Shown: positions 32,245-32,881 of the stretch, one piece after another | Layout: each line of letters begins with the position of its first letter | How positions within the stretch are numbered: the first letter of the stretch is position 1 | From: Bacteroidota bacterium | Lineage (GTDB): Bacteria; Bacteroidota; Bacteroidia; JABEUT01 | Assembly (NCBI GenBank): GCA_013288345.1 | Contig: JABDCA010000030.1 | Span: 1,721 to 34,601, forward strand | Direction of reading: 5' to 3' | DNA: 32,881 bases | Position numbers and translations under genes: made by a program | Notes under the pieces: generated by a model | Told to the model about the DNA's origin: nothing | What the model saw: the letters and a program-made list of their open reading frames with translations, nothing else | Databases searched by the model: none

Positions 32245-32275
32245 GAATACCCTGCAAATGCAGGGTATTCTTTTT
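32245..32275. terminator. Perfect 12-bp hairpin, possible bidirectional terminator
   Basis: GAATACCCTGCA (32245-32256) pairs fully with TGCAGGGTATTC (32259-32270), with five T on the plus strand side and a weaker T-rich stretch on the minus side. It lies just after the outer-membrane protein gene and before the second terminator. Confidence 0.7.
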
Positions 32276-32291
32276 AGGGTTTTTATGTGTT

Positions 32292-32881
32292 TTATCTTAT
32301 TGAGTATGCAAGGCCTATATAGGTATTTACTACTGAGGTGGGTGAATTTCCACTTACATTGGAGTAATGGTATGCACCGCTTGGGTCGGTATATTGTTCT
32401 TGAGTACGTATCATCGGGTCGGTGGATAAGAAGTCAACACCAATCATTATTGATGTCCTTCTTAGTTTGTACCTAAGGTCTGCACCTACACCAAAGGCAA
32501 ACGCGGTACTGCTACTCGAAGCAATATCCCAGGAATAGTTATCAGTCTGGTTATTAACGACAGGATCTGGCCCTTCAGCGCTGTATGCAATTTCGGGCAA
32601 ATAGCAAAGAGCCACGCCACCCATTAGCTTAAAATCGAGAGAAAGGCGTTGAATAGGATAGGTTGCAAACAATCCTGCCAAAATAAAACTTGTGCTATAT
32701 ACATCACTAACATCGCCGGCATCATATCCTTTACCCGGGTCAGATGCGGCTACATTATTTGTATAGGCATTAATGTCGTAAGGGTTGGTGCATGAGCCAT
32801 ACATTACAGCAATACCCAAATTAGAATTATTGACAGGTATACCCAGTGAAACATTAAAATTTAAACCCGATTGCGCATAGC
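32292..32881 (-). CDS. Outer-membrane beta-barrel protein, start beyond the window
   Basis: The frame is open from the right edge to the TAA at 32292-32294, giving about 196 residues; the start lies outside the window (a TTG at 32819 is only an internal codon). The sequence shows alternating hydrophobic strands (SGLNFNVSLGIPV, NLGIAVMYGS, STSFILAGLFATYPI, LSLDFKLMGGVALCYLPEIAYS, SSTAFAFGVGADLRYKL, SIMIGVDFLSTDP) and a C-terminal VVNTYIGLAYSIR typical of a last barrel strand. This fits the broad outer-membrane beta-barrel class of Bacteroidota; function unknown. It is followed by two hairpin terminators, so it is not part of the downstream sugar-acid operon. Confidence 0.8.
   Translation of the reverse strand, partial: YAQSGLNFNVSLGIPVNNSNLGIAVMYGSCTNPYDINAYTNNVAASDPGKGYDAGDVSDVYSTSFILAGLFATYPIQRLSLDFKLMGGVALCYLPEIAYSAEGPDPVVNNQTDNYSWDIASSSSTAFAFGVGADLRYKLRRTSIMIGVDFLSTDPMIRTQEQYTDPSGAYHYSNVSGNSPTSVVNTYIGLAYSIR

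Overview
The window comes from a Bacteroidota genome (Sphingobacteriia/Chitinophagia/Flavobacteriia-like; the exact order cannot be read from the sequence). The evidence is a PorP/SprF protein, two large proteins with the gliding-motility-associated C-terminal domain (type B T9SS signal), two proteins with the type A T9SS sorting tail, a TonB-dependent receptor with a carboxypeptidase-like N-terminal domain, lack of Shine-Dalgarno sequences, and repeated use of the Bacteroidota -7 promoter element TAnnTTTG. The DNA is AT-rich and gene-dense, with no transposase, phage gene or CRISPR array.

Layout. Bases 1-77 are an exact inverted copy of 3555-3631, inside a later gene, so the left edge is probably a chimeric or k-mer-overlap contig end. 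A minus-strand operon follows (START-like protein with a histone-like Lys/Pro/Ala tail, PAP2 phosphatase, small lipoprotein with a damaged 3' end). Then come a decayed tRNA-Met copy and an intact tRNA-Met. From 2329 to 9183 two paralogous secreted proteins flank a pair of DUF3857/transglutaminase-like proteins, one with an intact Cys-His-Asp triad and one in which the Cys is replaced by Ser. After two hairpin terminators lie a small soluble protein and a 39-residue single-span membrane protein.

From 10009 to 24648 is a type IX secretion and surface region. A minus-strand operon encodes a 1140-residue Ig-repeat protein with a type B CTD, a PorP/SprF outer-membrane protein and a PorE-like TPR/propeller/OmpA protein. 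It is followed by a secreted M28 metallopeptidase, a 1686-residue Ig/PKD-repeat protein and, divergently, a PCMD-like protein with a type A sorting tail. A TonB-dependent receptor and a four-helix b-type cytochrome follow on the plus strand.

The right end (27918-32187, minus) is a tightly packed five-gene operon. Its first three genes encode a ribulose-phosphate-3-epimerase-like TIM barrel fused to a CBS pair, a type I-beta DAHP-synthase-like enzyme with an altered acceptor-site loop, and a KdsC-like HAD phosphatase fused to a degenerate XRE-type helix-turn-helix. This arrangement parallels KdsD (SIS+CBS), KdsA and KdsC of the Kdo pathway with different parts, so it may specify an undescribed 3-deoxy-ulosonate. 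Two lipoprotein genes, an apparent alpha/beta hydrolase and a beta-rich outer-membrane protein, end the operon. An outer-membrane beta-barrel gene runs off the right edge.
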